In this document: positions 25,705 to 33,449 of the stretch, one piece after another
Position numbering within the stretch: the stretch's first letter is position 1
Layout: each line of letters starts with the position of its first letter
DNA from: Candidatus Aminicenantota bacterium
GTDB lineage: Bacteria > Acidobacteriota > Aminicenantia > Aminicenantales > Aminicenantaceae
DNA length: 52,392 nt
Reading direction: 5' to 3'
Assembly: GCA_020344415.1 (NCBI GenBank)
Contig: CP070825.1
Location: 3,971,631 to 4,024,022 of the forward strand
Notes under the pieces: generated by a model
Told to the model about the DNA's origin: nothing
The model's input: only the letters and a program-made list of their open reading frames with translations
Databases searched by the model: none
Made by a program: the position numbers and the translations under genes

Positions 25705-26499
25705 TCAATCTAAAATATTTTTATATTTGGCGAAAAGTTCCTTGAGTTGTTTCTTATTGACCACATAGCCGCTTAAATATACTGAAAGCGTTGGCCGCGA
25801 AGGATCATTGGACCGCATCAGCACATACTCCCGAATAACTCCAGTTTTTCCGCGAGGAGGCATCCTTATCTCAATTTCCTTTTCACCTTTTGCAGGGATC
25901 TTAATAGGAAAAGAAACTTCTTTTCCGTTTTGAAAAAAAGCAGCATTCCTGTGAGAACAATTAACTTTTAACTCCCTCTCACCTTTGTTTTTGATTGTTG
26001 TCTGGGCTCTCACTTCTTCAGAATCCAGAAACAGACCTAACTCTAGGTTATAATGGTCAAGGATTATCTTTGGCCGAGGGGGGACTTTTATCTCGGCTGA
26101 AACAACCAGCTGCTTTCGAGGCTGCGAGCGATCGTTCGATTCAACGTAGATGTACTTGGTTACTTTCCCTCCAAGTCCCCTTGTGTTGAAATTCACTTTA
26201 ATTTCGCCCTTCTTTCCCGGAGCTACATTTTTATCCGAAACGAGTGCAGCTGCACATCCGCAAGTAGTTTCGACTTTCTTTATTGTCAGTTCCGAATCCC
26301 CAATATTTTGGAAGACAAACACATGGGTCAAAACCTTGCCTTGGTCAGCCTTGCCAAAATTCCGTTTCTCTTCCTTAAACTTAATCTTAGGTCCTTGGGC
26401 TGCAAATTGGAGGTTTCCTAAAAACAAAAGACACGTCAGAATAGCAAGGAGGCTAACTTTTTTTATATGAATGAATCGAAATTGGTATTGTTTACTCAT
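25705..26499 (-). CDS. Exported DUF1573 protein with Ig-like repeats
   Basis: The ATG at 26499 is chosen for GGAGG 5 nt upstream, giving 264 residues. A signal peptide covers about residues 1-38. The first DUF1573 domain shows FGKADQGKVLTHVFVFQNIG and TCGCAAALVSDKNVAPGKKG, the hallmark Cys-Gly-Cys region. A second Ig-like half follows (PKIILDHYNLELG onward). The function of DUF1573 proteins is unknown; they are probably periplasmic or surface proteins. The gene is divergent from the beta-barrel protein gene at 26603. Confidence 0.85.
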   Translation of the reverse strand: MSKQYQFRFIHIKKVSLLAILTCLLFLGNLQFAAQGPKIKFKEEKRNFGKADQGKVLTHVFVFQNIGDSELTIKKVETTCGCAAALVSDKNVAPGKKGEIKVNFNTRGLGGKVTKYIYVESNDRSQPRKQLVVSAEIKVPPRPKIILDHYNLELGLFLDSEEVRAQTTIKNKGERELKVNCSHRNAAFFQNGKEVSFPIKIPAKGEKEIEIRMPPRGKTGVIREYVLMRSNDPSRPTLSVYLSGYVVNKKQLKELFAKYKNILD

Positions 26500-26565
26500 G
26501 GCTTCCTCCATATACTTTTATAAATATTAACACTTTTTCTGAAAAAGAGGCAAGCTTTGGGTTTC

Positions 26566-26594
26566 TTGACAGCGTTGATTCCCTCCTCTATAAT
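26566..26594 (+). promoter_or_regulatory. Perfect sigma-70-type promoter at the start of the SH3/beta-barrel gene
   Basis: TTGACA (26566-26571) and TATAAT (26589-26594) are separated by exactly 17 bp. Transcription would begin at about 26600-26603, on the first in-frame ATG (26603). The message is therefore leaderless or uses a later start codon. Confidence 0.7.
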
Positions 26595-26602
26595 TCAAAT
26601 AA

Positions 26603-27817
26603 ATGGGTTTACTTGTTTCTTGCAGTGCTTTTAGAAAAGAATTCTTGAAGAAAAGATTCATCAAAACTTGTCCCCTCGTTCTAGGACTATTCTTACTTTG
26701 TGTGCTGAGCGTTCAAGCGCAGGAAAAAACCTTTAAGCTTAGAGTCGTTACTGAACTGGCAAACATAAGGTTAAAACCGGACATCGGCAGTGAAATCATC
26801 CACCAAATGCTCCAGGGTGAAACCCTTGAATCAACAGGAAAAGAGGGTGAATGGTACATAGTTAAGTTTAAACCGGATGAGGGCGATATTATGTATGGGT
26901 ATGTTCACGAAAGCCTAGTTATGGCTCTCGAACAGCCGCCCCTAGTAAAGCCAATTAAGGAAATAAAAGAGCGAGAGATAACCGAAGAAGAACAAAGGCC
27001 GCCGACCCAACAACCAATTCCTGCCACACAACCTTCTTTGAGACCTCCCAAATCTCCTTTTGAGCTCTATTTCTCAGGGGGAGGAATTTTTATCGACGGA
27101 GGAGATCTGAATAGTGGGGCACAGGGATTGGCTGACTACTACGGCTATAATCTAGGGGTAGAGGGAAAAGGAGAAGTCAAACCAGCCCACCTAAGCTACA
27201 TCCTGGGGGGAGAACTCGTTTTTCCTTTATCTTCTTATATTCAACTGGGTTTAGGGGTGGATTACTTTCTGGGTGAAAAAGAGAGCCGAGTAGAATTTGA
27301 GAAAGGCTCATCCAGCGAAATCTTTACAACTCGTCCTAAAATCCAGGCTCTCCCTTTAAGACTTGTCATCTCTTTCTATCCCCTTCCTTACTTTTATGCG
27401 AAAATTGGAGCCGAATACTATTTCGCCAAATGCACCTATTTCTATCGATTTCAGAAAGAAGACTTCGGGGAAGAATGGCAAGGGGAAGCCAAGGCCCAAG
27501 ATATGGGTTTCCTGGGAGGATTTGGCTTTGACTGGACTCTCTCTCCCAATTTAAGTTTTATTGTGGAGTTAACTGGTCGTTACGCAAAGATTAAGAGCTT
27601 TGAAGGGACAGATACATATAGTGATTCAGAAGGGCTTAAAACGACAGAGGAGGGAATACTCTATTCCTACTATGCAAAAGGCGCAGGAGGAGAATCCTAT
27701 CCGCTCCTCTTCATCCGCGATAAAGTTCCCTCTGAAGCCGGAGTATTCGATCCTCAGGAAGCAATAATAGATTTTTCTGGACTGAGCCTGAAGGCCGGCT
27801 TTAAGATTAAATTCTAA
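26603..27817 (+). CDS. Exported SH3-domain protein with outer-membrane beta-barrel
   Basis: This 404-residue protein has a signal peptide (residues about 20-40, ending VQAQ), a bacterial SH3 domain (43-108: VVTELANIRLKPDIGSEI, then GEWYIVKF and GYVHESLV), a proline-rich linker (about 110-152), and a beta-strand-rich region to the end (IQLGLGVDYFLG, YFYAKIGAEYYF, LSFIVELTGRYAK, final KAGFKIKF), typical of small OM barrels. A periplasmic SH3 domain tethered to a barrel suggests a link between peptidoglycan and the outer membrane. ATG 26603 sits at the expected transcription start; TTG at 26645, just before KKRFIKTC, is an alternative. It overlaps the convergent methyltransferase gene by 4 bp. 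Confidence 0.75.
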   Translation: MGLLVSCSAFRKEFLKKRFIKTCPLVLGLFLLCVLSVQAQEKTFKLRVVTELANIRLKPDIGSEIIHQMLQGETLESTGKEGEWYIVKFKPDEGDIMYGYVHESLVMALEQPPLVKPIKEIKEREITEEEQRPPTQQPIPATQPSLRPPKSPFELYFSGGGIFIDGGDLNSGAQGLADYYGYNLGVEGKGEVKPAHLSYILGGELVFPLSSYIQLGLGVDYFLGEKESRVEFEKGSSSEIFTTRPKIQALPLRLVISFYPLPYFYAKIGAEYYFAKCTYFYRFQKEDFGEEWQGEAKAQDMGFLGGFGFDWTLSPNLSFIVELTGRYAKIKSFEGTDTYSDSEGLKTTEEGILYSYYAKGAGGESYPLLFIRDKVPSEAGVFDPQEAIIDFSGLSLKAGFKIKF

Positions 27818-28503
27818 CCTTTCCTTAAAAGAGCTATATGGTGAGAGTGGATTCCTCTGAATAAGGGATAAATCTTCACGATTTCGTAGCCAGCACGCTC
27901 CACCTCGTTTTCAAAATCTTTGCCTGATATCATCTTTATCCGCGTCTTACTCTTTTTTACCTTCCTCCTGAGCTTTCTCTGGAGGAAATGGAGAAAATTC
28001 ATCCGGTAAAAAGAGAGGACTGTCCACTGGGATGTTATCCGTGAAAATTCTTCAAGAATGAGCTCCCTCTCTTGTTTTTCATGGACATGATGGAAAAAAC
28101 GAATGGAGAAGAGAAGTCCGAATACACCTTGCTTAAAGGGCAGGCCTTTCTTCACATCTGCAATAACAGCGAGTGGCCGATCAGGATGGCTGCTCTTCTC
28201 TCTCGCTCGTTTCACCATAGAAAAAGAAATGTCGCTACTCACCAAAGAGAAATCCTTATCGAGGATCAAGTCAGAGAAGCGGCCATAACCACAGGGCACA
28301 TCCAAAGCACGGAGTGAAGTACTCCCCACTTTTTGGAGAATTTTTTTGAGAATTTTCGTTTCTCTCCTGTGGACAAGTCTCTGGTCTAAACCCCTGTACC
28401 TTTTCCGTTCATACTCCTCAACTTCGTGCTCTTGGAACGGAGCACTTAAAGACCCTTGAAAAAGGGGACTGTCCCCCTTTTTTTTCTCCCTTATTTGTCC
28501 CAA
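27814..28503 (-). CDS. Class I SAM-dependent methyltransferase
   Basis: This 229-residue protein has SAM motif I in LRALDVPCGYGRFSDLI, then SSDISFSMVKRAREK and the post-motif FRFFHHVHEKQER-like helix (RFFHHVHEKQ). Substrate is unknown. Minus-strand order kinase, hydrolase, methyltransferase suggests an envelope role. The first ATG-like start is TTG at 28503, preceded by AAGGGAAA; this places the family A repeat at 28464 inside the reading frame (KKKGDSPLFQ). The core fold begins near GLDQRLVHRRE, so the repeat-coded N-terminus may be a late addition or the start may lie further in. Confidence 0.75.
   Translation of the reverse strand: MGQIREKKKGDSPLFQGSLSAPFQEHEVEEYERKRYRGLDQRLVHRRETKILKKILQKVGSTSLRALDVPCGYGRFSDLILDKDFSLVSSDISFSMVKRAREKSSHPDRPLAVIADVKKGLPFKQGVFGLLFSIRFFHHVHEKQERELILEEFSRITSQWTVLSFYRMNFLHFLQRKLRRKVKKSKTRIKMISGKDFENEVERAGYEIVKIYPLFRGIHSHHIALLRKG
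28458..28484. repeat. Family A palindrome inside the methyltransferase N-terminal frame
   Basis: GGGGACTGTCCCC (28464-28476) with flanking A and T tracts. It is read in frame as KKKGDSPLF if translation begins at 28503. Confidence 0.8.
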
Positions 28504-28517
28504 TTTCCCTTCTTATA

Positions 28518-28542
28518 AAAAAAGGGGACTGTCCCCTTTTTC
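28518..28542. repeat. Family A palindrome between hydrolase-like and methyltransferase genes
   Basis: GGGGACTGTCCCC (28524-28536) in A and T tracts, ending 12 bp from the stop of the hydrolase-like gene. It may attenuate transcription between the two genes. Confidence 0.8.
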
Positions 28543-28548
28543 CCATTT

Positions 28549-29820
28549 CTATTTGAGGAAAACATACTTGGGGCTTTCTTCAATCGTCACTCTTCCATTG
28601 CTCGAGGGAATCTCTTTTCCATCGCGATCTAATATTCGACGCACCCGACCTGCAAAAGAATAATCAAGTGCTGGGCCATTCGTCCAGCAGACAGCAAAAT
28701 CGTGTTCTCCCTTGTGAAATGCAAATATTTCTGCCTGTTGATGCCGGACCCTCCCCGTAAAAGTACTCCTTTCCAGTTGAGAGATGATGGTCTTCATAGC
28801 ATAAAAACTGGGACGCTTTCTCCACTCTTTCTCGCGACTATCAACAAGGCCATAGCCCGGAGCCACTAACTGCCACCAGTAAATCCTATCCACAAAGCCA
28901 CTTGCCGCACAAAGAATATTATAGCGAACCAGGTAATTGGCCTGCTCTTCTTCTGAGACATTGGGCTTGCCAGAGGCTGGAGAGTATTTCCCTGTACCTT
29001 TCAAAGGCCAGTTCACTTCTGTTATCCATAGATCCCGTCTTCTTTGACTGCTGCCGTCCACGACAGCCTTCAATAGGGCGATCTTTCTTGATGTATCCCA
29101 CCCAAACTGTGTGTTCTCGGGAGCTCCCATCCTATCTACATAAAGAAGAGAACTTATCTTATCAAAGGGAACAGCTCTAAGCACTGGAGGATAAAGATGG
29201 AACTCAAAATCAATGACCGCCGGGCCGACAAGCTCCACATTGTATTTCTCAGCTATAGACATAGCTGGATATGCCAGCTTTAAATATTCTTTGTAATCCC
29301 ATACTCCCCACTTTGTTCGGTTCCATGCATGGCCTATTTCAAAAAAAGAAGAGAGCTTAGCGAATCGAGGAATAACATCCCCTAGGAAGTTTTCCCATCG
29401 GGATGGATCGAGAACATCATTCCTCTGTTGGAGCAGAGCAATGGTGAGTTCAATCTTGTTACCGACGAGGAGTTCTGAGAATTCTCGGTAAACCTCCAAC
29501 TTTTCCATCTCCCATGAAGGAATCCTGATGAGGCTTCTGCGAACTCCCAACTCCTTCAATGCCTCAACGACTTCTTCGTTCCTTTCCCCAGAAGGAGAAA
29601 CAGAGAGGGCGAAAGGGGTTTCAATATCGACGTGTTCTCTATATATCTTTTTTCTGTATTTCCTATAAAGAGCCAAAATTGGGCGAGCCTTACAAAGGTT
29701 TGCGAAGGCTAGGGAGACATAGCTTCCTGCATGTCTGAAATGATACCAGAATCGCTCTTTTCTTGGGGCAATATTGTGGGGTTGATCAGCATAGGGATTC
29801 CAGCGAAATTCAAAACTCAT
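28549..29820 (-). CDS. TIM-barrel glycoside-hydrolase-like protein
   Basis: This 423-residue protein has no signal peptide. The pattern LIRIPSWEMEKLEVY, then FFEIGHAWNRTKWGVW, VELVGPAVIDFEFH and LWITEVNWPLKG resembles clan-A TIM-barrel glycoside hydrolases (GH39/GH5-like), where Glu in WITEVNW would be the catalytic nucleophile and the EIGHAWN segment could hold the acid. A short beta domain ends the protein. It is 1 bp upstream-adjacent to the LPS-kinase gene (29822), so they are coupled. It could trim or sense a cell-surface glycan, or be a non-catalytic relative. Family identity is tentative. Confidence 0.6.
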   Translation of the reverse strand: MSFEFRWNPYADQPHNIAPRKERFWYHFRHAGSYVSLAFANLCKARPILALYRKYRKKIYREHVDIETPFALSVSPSGERNEEVVEALKELGVRRSLIRIPSWEMEKLEVYREFSELLVGNKIELTIALLQQRNDVLDPSRWENFLGDVIPRFAKLSSFFEIGHAWNRTKWGVWDYKEYLKLAYPAMSIAEKYNVELVGPAVIDFEFHLYPPVLRAVPFDKISSLLYVDRMGAPENTQFGWDTSRKIALLKAVVDGSSQRRRDLWITEVNWPLKGTGKYSPASGKPNVSEEEQANYLVRYNILCAASGFVDRIYWWQLVAPGYGLVDSREKEWRKRPSFYAMKTIISQLERSTFTGRVRHQQAEIFAFHKGEHDFAVCWTNGPALDYSFAGRVRRILDRDGKEIPSSNGRVTIEESPKYVFLK

Positions 29821-29821
29821 C

Positions 29822-30646
29822 TTACTGAACTTTTAGCTTCCGGGCTAATTGCCTTAGCCTGAGCTTCTTTTTGAGTTCAATATACCCTGAGTATATCATC
29901 TTATTTGTCTTATACCAGAACCATGAGTATTTCTTAAGTTGACTTGGGTCGAGGTACTGCTCAAGGAAAAAAGGCTGGAAATCAGGAGGAACGCCCAGAC
30001 GAATGAGATTTTTTATTCCTCTTAAACGGCCTATTCGCCATTTAATCCTGATCCGATTTGTATCTATAAGATAAAATCTAAATGCCCCTTCTTTCTCTTC
30101 CCTGACCAGAATATTTCCATCGGATAAATCGCGATGGAGGATGCCTTTTCTATGGCAGAGAGAAACATACTTAGCCAAAGAGACCAAAAGCTCTCGAAGT
30201 TCTGATGGTGTAAGTTCTCGGAATAAGGAGCGGATTTCTTCAATTCCCCTCACCCTCTCTGAAAGAAAAAAGCTTTCTTCAAGGAAGAGATCTTTTCTCC
30301 TTTCAAGATAAGCTACCGGGAAGGGTGTCTCTATGTCCCTCTCGATGAGAGCATTCCCTCCCCGCCAAGCTTTAAAAGCCTTTCCAGGCAGAAAAGCACT
30401 CTTCAGTTTATTCACTCCTAATGTGCGAAACTCTTTGATGACTATCTCTGCCTCTTTTCCATCTGGTAGAGGAAGGCGGACCGCACCCACTCGGTTTCTA
30501 CTGTCCAACAACATCTCACATCCAGGATCATTTAAAAGGCGAGGACAATCAGATATCGCCTGAATAAAAAGAGGGTGATTATATTTAGATTGGACTCGTC
30601 CTTTGAAAGGGAGACGAGAAATCAGCTGACCATACTCATCTTTCAC
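29822..30646 (-). CDS. Lipopolysaccharide core kinase (WaaP/KdkA-like)
   Basis: This 274-residue protein has the eukaryotic-like kinase fold of the Kdo/heptose kinase family (PF06293 type). Lys71 in IVIKEF is the likely ATP lysine, HRDLSDGN (171-178) is the catalytic loop, and DTNR (195-198) is the metal-binding site. These enzymes phosphorylate Kdo or heptose of the inner LPS core in the cytoplasm. Neighbouring heptosyltransferase-family and hldA genes fit this role. It is the first gene of a minus-strand operon. Sugar specificity cannot be told. Confidence 0.85.
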   Translation of the reverse strand: MKDEYGQLISRLPFKGRVQSKYNHPLFIQAISDCPRLLNDPGCEMLLDSRNRVGAVRLPLPDGKEAEIVIKEFRTLGVNKLKSAFLPGKAFKAWRGGNALIERDIETPFPVAYLERRKDLFLEESFFLSERVRGIEEIRSLFRELTPSELRELLVSLAKYVSLCHRKGILHRDLSDGNILVREEKEGAFRFYLIDTNRIRIKWRIGRLRGIKNLIRLGVPPDFQPFFLEQYLDPSQLKKYSWFWYKTNKMIYSGYIELKKKLRLRQLARKLKVQ

Positions 30647-30660
30647 TTAGTTTGCTCCAT

Positions 30661-30811
30661 TAAAAAAGGGGACACAATACTTTTTTCTTAGATCAAATCC
30701 TTGCAACGATAGGGAGATCGCCACGCTTCGCTCGCAACGACATCCCGCAGGTGAGTTTGATGGATCAAACCCCTACAGAATTGAAAAAAGTAGCCTGTCC
30801 CCTTTTTCTTC
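30661..30811. repeat. Composite repeat A-C-B-A in the gap between kinase and ycaR
   Basis: The 320-bp gap 30647-30966 holds no gene. It contains a broken family A copy (AAAAAAGGGGACACAATAC, 30662), a family C copy (about 30703-30742, GAGATCGCCACGCTTCGC... type), a family B copy (AGTTTGATGGATCAAACCCC, about 30754) and the A variant AAAAAAGTAGCCTGTCCCC (30784). The rest is promoter for ycaR. Confidence 0.7.
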
Positions 30812-30917
30812 TCTCTCTCCTTTTGATTGAGCATTTTCTTGCTTAAAAATATCACCCACCTTTGTCTCCTGTCAATCGCTTAGAAGAAAAGGTGGAAATT
30901 AATTCTATTTTTGTTTG

Positions 30918-30947
30918 TTGACGGAAAAAAGCCTTATAGTATATGAT
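30918..30947 (+). promoter_or_regulatory. Promoter of the ycaR-GT9-waaL-PHP-hldA operon
   Basis: TTGACG (30918-30923) is separated by 18 bp from TATGAT (30942-30947), with AAGGAG at 30954 and ATG at 30967. Spacing to the start codon leaves a short leader of about 13 nt. Confidence 0.6.
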
Positions 30948-30966
30948 AGCCTGAAGGAGTGATAAA

Positions 30967-31155
30967 ATGGCTATAGATCCTCAGTTACTCGAAATCCTTG
31001 CATGCCCTCAATGTAAAGAAGATGTAAAGCTCACTACGGACGAGAAAGGCCTGAAATGCGTGAAATGCCACAGAGTCTATCCCATAAAGGAAGATATCCC
31101 AGTCATGCTCATTGACGAGGCAACAATTGAACCCGAAAGGCCTACAAAGGATTGA
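30967..31155 (+). CDS. ycaR: Trm112-like zinc-ribbon protein (YcaR/UPF0434)
   Basis: This 62-residue protein matches the Trm112/UPF0434 family: LLEILACPQCKEDVKL, then LKCVKCHRVYPIKEDIPVML. The two CxxC pairs form a zinc ribbon. In many Gram-negatives it lies with lipid A or Kdo genes (lpxK-ycaR-kdsB), and in other proteins it activates methyltransferases. AAGGAG precedes the ATG. It overlaps the next gene, so it opens the LPS operon. Confidence 0.9.
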   Translation: MAIDPQLLEILACPQCKEDVKLTTDEKGLKCVKCHRVYPIKEDIPVMLIDEATIEPERPTKD

Positions 31156-32179
31156 TCCCGCCTCGATAAAAAAGATTCTCCTCATTAGGCTGAGACGTAT
31201 AGGGGACGTCACCATGACCACTCCCTCTATTACAGCCCTCAGAACAAGCTTCCCCAATGCCCACATATCCTACGTTGTAGAAAAACCTTATAGAGAACTC
31301 ATGGAGGGAAATCCACACCTGGATAGAGTCATCGTTCTTCCGAAAGATCTGAGTGCAAAAGAATTCCTCAGATCTATCCGCAAGATTCGAAAAGAAAAAT
31401 ATGATGTAGTCCTAGATTTCCATGGAGGACCCACGGCTTCTCTGATGACCCTTTTATCCAAGGCAAAGATGAAAGTGGGCTACAAAATCAAATACAAGAA
31501 CTTCATCTACCACGAAAAACTTCCACGCAGCTTCACAACAGGACCTATTCACAGTGTCGAAAGCCATCTCAACCTTGTTAAAGTTCTGGGAGTTAGTATC
31601 GACGCAACCCCTCAATTATATCTTCCTCATACTCAAAAAGCTGAGCAAGAAAAAGTGAAGAAATTCATAGAAGAAAACGAACTTGAAGGAAAGAAGTCGG
31701 TCATCCTACACATAAGTGCTGGGAATGAGTTTCGTAACTGGGGAGTGGAGAACTTAGTGGAATTTACAAATCTTCTCTCCGCACTCTCTGATGTAAAAAT
31801 TATCTTGATTGGGACCGAAGAGGACCAAAAAGTAGAGAGAGAAATACTCGAAAAAAGCACTGCTTCTCTTCTTTCCCTGGTTGGCAGAATCAACTTGAGA
31901 GAACTAAGGGAGCTTATCTCGCATTCTTCCCTTTTCGTGGGCCCTGACAGCGGTCCTATGCACGTGGCGGCTTCCACATCTACTCCCATCGTTGCGTATT
32001 TTGGACCCAATCTTCCAGCCTATAATGCGCCATGGCAAGCTAATGCATCCATTATCGAAAAGGATTTAGATTGTCGGCCATGTAAACAAAGACAATGCAT
32101 ATACGATGATTTCAGGTGTCTGAGGAACATTCGGCCAGAGGAAGTCTACGAAGCCTGTCTTCGTTTTATTAAAAATTAG
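31127..32179 (+). CDS. Glycosyltransferase family 9 (ADP-heptose:LPS heptosyltransferase type)
   Basis: TTG at 31127, preceded by GAGG, is the likely start (350 residues); another TTG lies at 31112. KKILLIRLRRIGDVTMTTP at the N-terminus is the GT9 signature. HISAGNEFRNW and FVGPDSGPMHVAASTSTPIVAYFGP mark the C-terminal nucleotide-sugar domain. Members add heptose to the inner LPS core in the cytoplasm. The hldA kinase four genes downstream makes ADP-heptose precursors, consistent with this. It overlaps ycaR by 29 bp. Confidence 0.88.
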   Translation: MNPKGLQRIDPASIKKILLIRLRRIGDVTMTTPSITALRTSFPNAHISYVVEKPYRELMEGNPHLDRVIVLPKDLSAKEFLRSIRKIRKEKYDVVLDFHGGPTASLMTLLSKAKMKVGYKIKYKNFIYHEKLPRSFTTGPIHSVESHLNLVKVLGVSIDATPQLYLPHTQKAEQEKVKKFIEENELEGKKSVILHISAGNEFRNWGVENLVEFTNLLSALSDVKIILIGTEEDQKVEREILEKSTASLLSLVGRINLRELRELISHSSLFVGPDSGPMHVAASTSTPIVAYFGPNLPAYNAPWQANASIIEKDLDCRPCKQRQCIYDDFRCLRNIRPEEVYEACLRFIKN

Positions 32180-32218
32180 TCTTGTTAAGATGCCATGTGA
32201 TGTATTAAATATATACAT

Positions 32219-32244
32219 TGAAAAAGGGGACTGTCCCCTTTTTT
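32219..32244. repeat. Family A palindrome upstream of waaL-like gene
   Basis: GGGGACTGTCCCC (32226-32238) lies inside the operon. Its T-tract runs into AGGGAAG, the ribosome site of the next gene. If it folds, it could attenuate transcription or mask translation start. Confidence 0.8.
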
Positions 32245-32252
32245 AGGGAAGC

Positions 32253-33449
32253 ATGCTAAAAAAAATTAAACACTTAATCGGCGAGCAAGGAAAGCCTCTC
32301 TGGAAATATCTCCTCCCGATTATTTTCTCTCTCTATCTCCTCTTTTCCATGGTATCCATCAGTGTGAGTCAGATATTCCTCTCTCTCTCTCTGCTTTGTT
32401 GGATCATCTTTCTTATTAAGGAAAAACAGAAGCCCCTCATCCCTTCTTTTTTCTGGCCTTTAATCGCATACAGCGGCCTTTCCCTTATCTCATCCTTCCG
32501 CTCTGTAAATCCAGAAATCAGTTTAAGGGACAGCAAAGAGCTTCTCCTCTTCCTGATTATCCCGATTGTCTATACAGGCTTTCGCCAAGGGAAGGCGCTT
32601 AAAAAAGCCAGTCTTGCTCTTCTAGCATCAGCCTATCTGTGCTCGCTCTATTCACTCCTTTATTTCTTCTTCAAAGCCCAACCAGGGGAAAGAATTACAG
32701 GTTTCATGGGGCACTATATGACACAGGCAGGAATCCTGCTTCTTTTTTGTTCGATGGCCCTTAGCATGTTTTTCTTCCTGCGTGAGAAAGCGAGGTTCTT
32801 GTGGGGCATCGGACTGCTCCTTGCGGTTTTTCCCTTAGTGTTAACCCAGACCAGAAGTGCATGGATAGGACTGGTCATCGCCGCCTCCTTGATAATACTC
32901 CTGTACAAACCCAAGGTCTTAATTATCATACCCATCGCAGCCGGTCTTTTTTTTATTGCCAGTCCTCAACACATGAAAAAAAGAGCTCTCAGCATCTTCA
33001 GCCTGGAAACATACTCCAATAGGCTAAGAATCGAATATACAAAGGCCGGAATAGAAATCATCAAGGATTTTCCCCTCCTCGGCTCTGGCCCGGATACAGT
33101 GGATATGGTATTCCAAAACCCGAAATACGGACTCTCTGAAGATGCCAAAATGAATGTTCATCTCCACAATAACATCATCCAGATTGGGGCTGAAAGAGGA
33201 ATCCCTACACTTTTAGCGTGGATTACTTTCCTAGCCTGGGCTTTCATCTCTCTTATAAAACTTCTCAAGAACAAAGATCCAACAATCTACCCATTCACGG
33301 TGACGGCATTGGCTGCGCTGCTGGCTCTTGCGAGTTCAGGTCTTTTTGAATACAACTTTGGCGACTCAGAAATCACAACACTCTTTCTCTACATGATTAC
33401 CGTCCCCTTCACGTTAGACCTGATTAAGAAGAGAGAACCCAAGGATTAA
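32253..33449 (+). CDS. waaL: O-antigen ligase/polymerase family membrane protein (WaaL/Wzy_C)
   Basis: This 398-residue polytopic inner-membrane protein has about eleven hydrophobic segments. The periplasmic loop typical of Wzy_C/WaaL proteins is visible between residues 250 and 310, with GSGPDTVDMVF, and NVHLHNNIIQIGAERGIP holding the family H-x-H-N motif. It would join O-antigen to lipid A-core, or polymerise it. AGGGA lies just before the ATG. The stop overlaps the next start (TAATG). WaaL fits the core-LPS context better than Wzy, but this is inferred. Confidence 0.82.
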   Translation: MLKKIKHLIGEQGKPLWKYLLPIIFSLYLLFSMVSISVSQIFLSLSLLCWIIFLIKEKQKPLIPSFFWPLIAYSGLSLISSFRSVNPEISLRDSKELLLFLIIPIVYTGFRQGKALKKASLALLASAYLCSLYSLLYFFFKAQPGERITGFMGHYMTQAGILLLFCSMALSMFFFLREKARFLWGIGLLLAVFPLVLTQTRSAWIGLVIAASLIILLYKPKVLIIIPIAAGLFFIASPQHMKKRALSIFSLETYSNRLRIEYTKAGIEIIKDFPLLGSGPDTVDMVFQNPKYGLSEDAKMNVHLHNNIIQIGAERGIPTLLAWITFLAWAFISLIKLLKNKDPTIYPFTVTALAALLALASSGLFEYNFGDSEITTLFLYMITVPFTLDLIKKREPKD

